NCBI RefSeq assembly: GCF_000271845.1
Contig: NZ_JH719392.1
Location: 721,928 to 785,927, forward strand
DNA: 64,000 nt
Origin: Rhizobium leguminosarum bv. trifolii WSM2297
Lineage (GTDB): Bacteria; Pseudomonadota; Alphaproteobacteria; Rhizobiales; Rhizobiaceae
Reading direction: 5' to 3'
Shown here piece after piece: positions 63,819-64,000 of the stretch. The translations under genes were made by a program, and so were the position numbers. The stretch's first letter is position 1. Every line of letters starts with the position of its first letter. The notes beneath the pieces were generated by a model, which was given only the letters and a program-made list of their open reading frames with translations, did no database searches and was not told the origin of the DNA.

Positions 63819-64000
63819 GAAATTCGCCGCCTTTTCAGGCCGATTCACATAAAATATGCAATAATTTCAACGCCGCAGCCAAGTGCGGGAATCCGAAGTG
63901 CTTATAGATCATGGTGGGAGTTCCTCGCGATCGCCGTTACCACAAGACCAACGCCTTGATCTGAGGCGATGTCCGGAAAACAAAAAGGGCGCTCGACCCT

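Noticed and set aside
63930..63970. Short 17-codon frame near the right end of the window
   Set aside because: Too short, with no supporting motif; it may be chance.

Overview
The window looks like chromosome or large-replicon DNA of a fast-growing Rhizobium (R. leguminosarum/R. etli group). The case rests on high-GC coding bias throughout, a complete agpT-agaL1-agpABCD-agaL2 alpha-galactoside operon in the order known from Sinorhizobium meliloti, a rhizobial-type hutF/hutIHGUD histidine pathway, and a general-stress sigma factor (EcfG) type promoter. No tRNA, rRNA, CRISPR array or intact insertion sequence was seen.

Layout. 1-6.0 kb: small enzymes (SDR, two exported alpha/beta hydrolases, AhpD-like protein, metallo-beta-lactamase-fold hydrolase, NmrA-like protein, cupin). 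6.1-9.5 kb: an MscS channel, a GAF histidine kinase, a response-regulator stub and a class III adenylate cyclase; a deletion has joined the last two. 9.5-15.3 kb: mostly a gene graveyard, with a frameshifted second copy of agaL2, a mazE-like stub, and broken rsbQ-like, glsB-like, xthA-like and dnaE2-like pieces, interrupted by an intact response regulator and a two-gene stress unit behind an EcfG-type promoter. 15.3-24.4 kb: a tight four-gene glycan operon made almost entirely of fusion proteins (GT; GT+UDP-galactopyranose mutase; GT+Gfo/Idh+MDR dehydrogenase; GT+glycoside hydrolase). 25.1-35.3 kb: the alpha-galactoside operon with its AraC regulator. 35.3-44.7 kb: a methyltransferase, three small co-directional genes, an MscS channel with a cyclic-nucleotide domain, a large GcvT-family flavoenzyme, a HigBA-type toxin-antitoxin pair, a PAP2 phosphatase and a secreted hypothetical protein. 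44.7-58.6 kb: histidine uptake and breakdown, with two HutC-type repressors and two HutH-like proteins, one of which lacks the catalytic MIO triad. 58.7-63.7 kb: a J-domain protein, a DUF899 protein, and an MDR/DoxX/extradiol-dioxygenase group divergent from a LysR regulator.

Main observation. The agaL2 gene with its terminator is present twice in direct orientation (10139-11568 and 25102-26530). The copies bracket about 13.5 kb that holds both the graveyard and the fusion-rich glycan operon. The left copy lacks its start codon and carries a one-base insertion; the right copy is intact inside the agp operon. The simplest reading is that a circular DNA carrying agaL2 plus the glycan operon integrated by a single crossover at agaL2. 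The segment could still be lost or amplified by recombination between the repeats.

How parts work together. The agp operon imports and hydrolyses alpha-galactosides under AgpT. The glycan operon contains a UDP-galactofuranose-forming enzyme and four glycosyltransferase domains, so it probably assembles a galactofuranose-containing glycan or glycolipid. The hut genes degrade histidine by the formylglutamate (HutF/HutG) branch. A separate ABC importer, with its own HutC-like repressor, is translationally coupled to the MIO-less HutH paralogue.
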